From contig JAQWCZ010000136.1 in assembly GCA_028705705.1 (NCBI GenBank), positions 1-5,808 of the forward strand: a stretch of 5,808 bases of DNA, in the 5' to 3' direction. This DNA is from Paludibacter sp. (GTDB lineage: Bacteria; Bacteroidota; Bacteroidia; Bacteroidales; Paludibacteraceae). Below are positions 5,130 through 5,808 of this stretch, one piece after another; positions within the stretch are counted from its first letter, which is position 1; each line of letters begins with the position of its first letter. Both the position numbers and the translations under genes were made by a program. Below the pieces are notes generated by a model that was not told where the DNA came from, made no database searches, and worked only from the letters and a program-made list of their open reading frames with translations.

Positions 5130-5747
5130 ATGAGATATTTTATTATCTTAGTTTTCACGTCTTTATGCTTAATCTCCTCATCGGGAATTAACATTGAAAT
5201 CACCAATCCCAATCAAACAGACATAAAGGATGCTCCAGTTGTAGTTGAATTAGATAAAATCCGCAAGATCGGATTAACAAAATGTGATCGGCTGGCTGTT
5301 TATATCGATGGCAAACAGATTAGCAGTCAGCTTGATGACCTCAATAACGACAGCATACCTGACGAAATGGTATTCCTGGCCGACCTGAAAGCAGGAGAAA
5401 AGAAAATTGACATGACAGTTCGCTACACACTGTATGCCCGTCACCGCGATGTGATTGCCGAAGTCTCCGCATCCGAAGACATTGATAAATTAGCTACTGG
5501 CGTACAGCAAATTGGGGGTGGCGCTTGCTTCCAGAGCAATCAGCTTGTAGGCTCCTGGGGTAGTTGGTATCCGCAACCCGACACTGTAAAATACGCCAGA
5601 GAAACAGTCGGACTTGGCTTATACATGCCAAAAGAATATCAGGGAAAACAAGTCATGGACGGGGTGAACAATCTCATTGTTTTCCCGTTAAAAAAAGACA
5701 TAACCACACGATTTCACTTTACAACTGTGGCTGAAAAAGAAGAATAA
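5130..5747 (+). CDS. Secreted DUF4861-like protein, apparently internally deleted and C-terminally interrupted
   Basis: A 205-residue exported protein: signal peptide at 1-18 (MRYFIILVFTSLCLISSS), then a beta-rich region (NIEITNPNQTDIKDAPVVVELDKI) with the SQLDDLNNDSIPDEMVFLADL block (66-86), and a C-terminal part with LATGVQQIGGGACF (121-134), GSWGSWYP (141-148) and VGLGLYMPKEYQGKQV (160-175). Both ends resemble DUF4861 proteins, which occur in polysaccharide-utilisation loci and are thought to act on uronic-acid or pectin-type glycans. Family members are usually near 400 residues; here the N-terminal block (to about 95) runs straight into the C-terminal block (from about 99), so the central half seems missing in frame. 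The TAA at 5745 is followed in the same frame by NDSNTSEDFFKYLNNWRKGL up to the window end, which looks like the natural C-terminus. It may be a decaying gene or a genuinely short variant. Family assignment is from memory and moderate in confidence. Confidence 0.6.
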   Translation: MRYFIILVFTSLCLISSSGINIEITNPNQTDIKDAPVVVELDKIRKIGLTKCDRLAVYIDGKQISSQLDDLNNDSIPDEMVFLADLKAGEKKIDMTVRYTLYARHRDVIAEVSASEDIDKLATGVQQIGGGACFQSNQLVGSWGSWYPQPDTVKYARETVGLGLYMPKEYQGKQVMDGVNNLIVFPLKKDITTRFHFTTVAEKEE

Positions 5748-5808
5748 AACGACAGTAACACGTCTGAGGACTTTTTCAAGTATCTGAACAACTGGCGGAA
5801 GGGGTTAA

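Overview
The window looks like a chromosomal segment from a member of the Bacteroidota, probably Bacteroidales. The evidence is the cell-division gene set with a very divergent FtsL-like protein, A-rich leaders without Shine-Dalgarno sequences, several copies of the TAnnTTTG -7 element typical of this phylum, a small PorT/OmpW-like outer-membrane barrel, and a DUF4861-type secreted protein. The assignment comes from family recognition by eye, not from a search.

Left part (1-2513, minus strand): the head of the division and cell wall (dcw) operon, in the order mraZ - rsmH - ftsL - ftsI. MraZ is the regulator, RsmH methylates 16S rRNA, FtsL is a bitopic divisome protein, and FtsI is the septal transpeptidase, cut by the left edge after 223 residues. 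mraZ and rsmH are 12 bp apart, and rsmH and ftsL overlap by 4 bp (ATGA). The ftsL-ftsI junction is different: its 93-bp gap holds two copies of a REP-like palindrome around a degenerate TTAGTGG/TTAATGG block.

Centre (2514-3630): a 298-bp divergent control region. On the mraZ side it carries a two-copy GTGGGGAAAT-type direct repeat with 10-bp period, which matches the TGGGN-N5-TGGGN layout of MraZ operators. On the other side a perfect -7 element drives an LPLAT-family acyltransferase with an HX5D motif (NHPLGGLDG), resembling the O-acyltransferases of amino-acid lipid synthesis (GlsA/OlsF-like). Its stop codon directly abuts the stop codon of rimM, with no base between them.

Right part (3631-5808): rimM (minus strand, own promoter), then a secreted outer-membrane beta-barrel gene (minus strand) ended by a clear intrinsic terminator whose U-tract also seems to supply the -33 element of the rimM promoter. 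Divergent from the barrel gene is a DUF4861-like secreted protein. It appears to lack the middle of the domain and has a TAA stop followed by apparently coding sequence in the same frame, so it may be a decaying gene.

I see no CRISPR array, tRNA, rRNA, transposase or phage gene. Most of the window is ordinary housekeeping sequence. The points worth a second look are the repeat pair inside the dcw operon, the MraZ operator, and the shortened DUF4861 gene.
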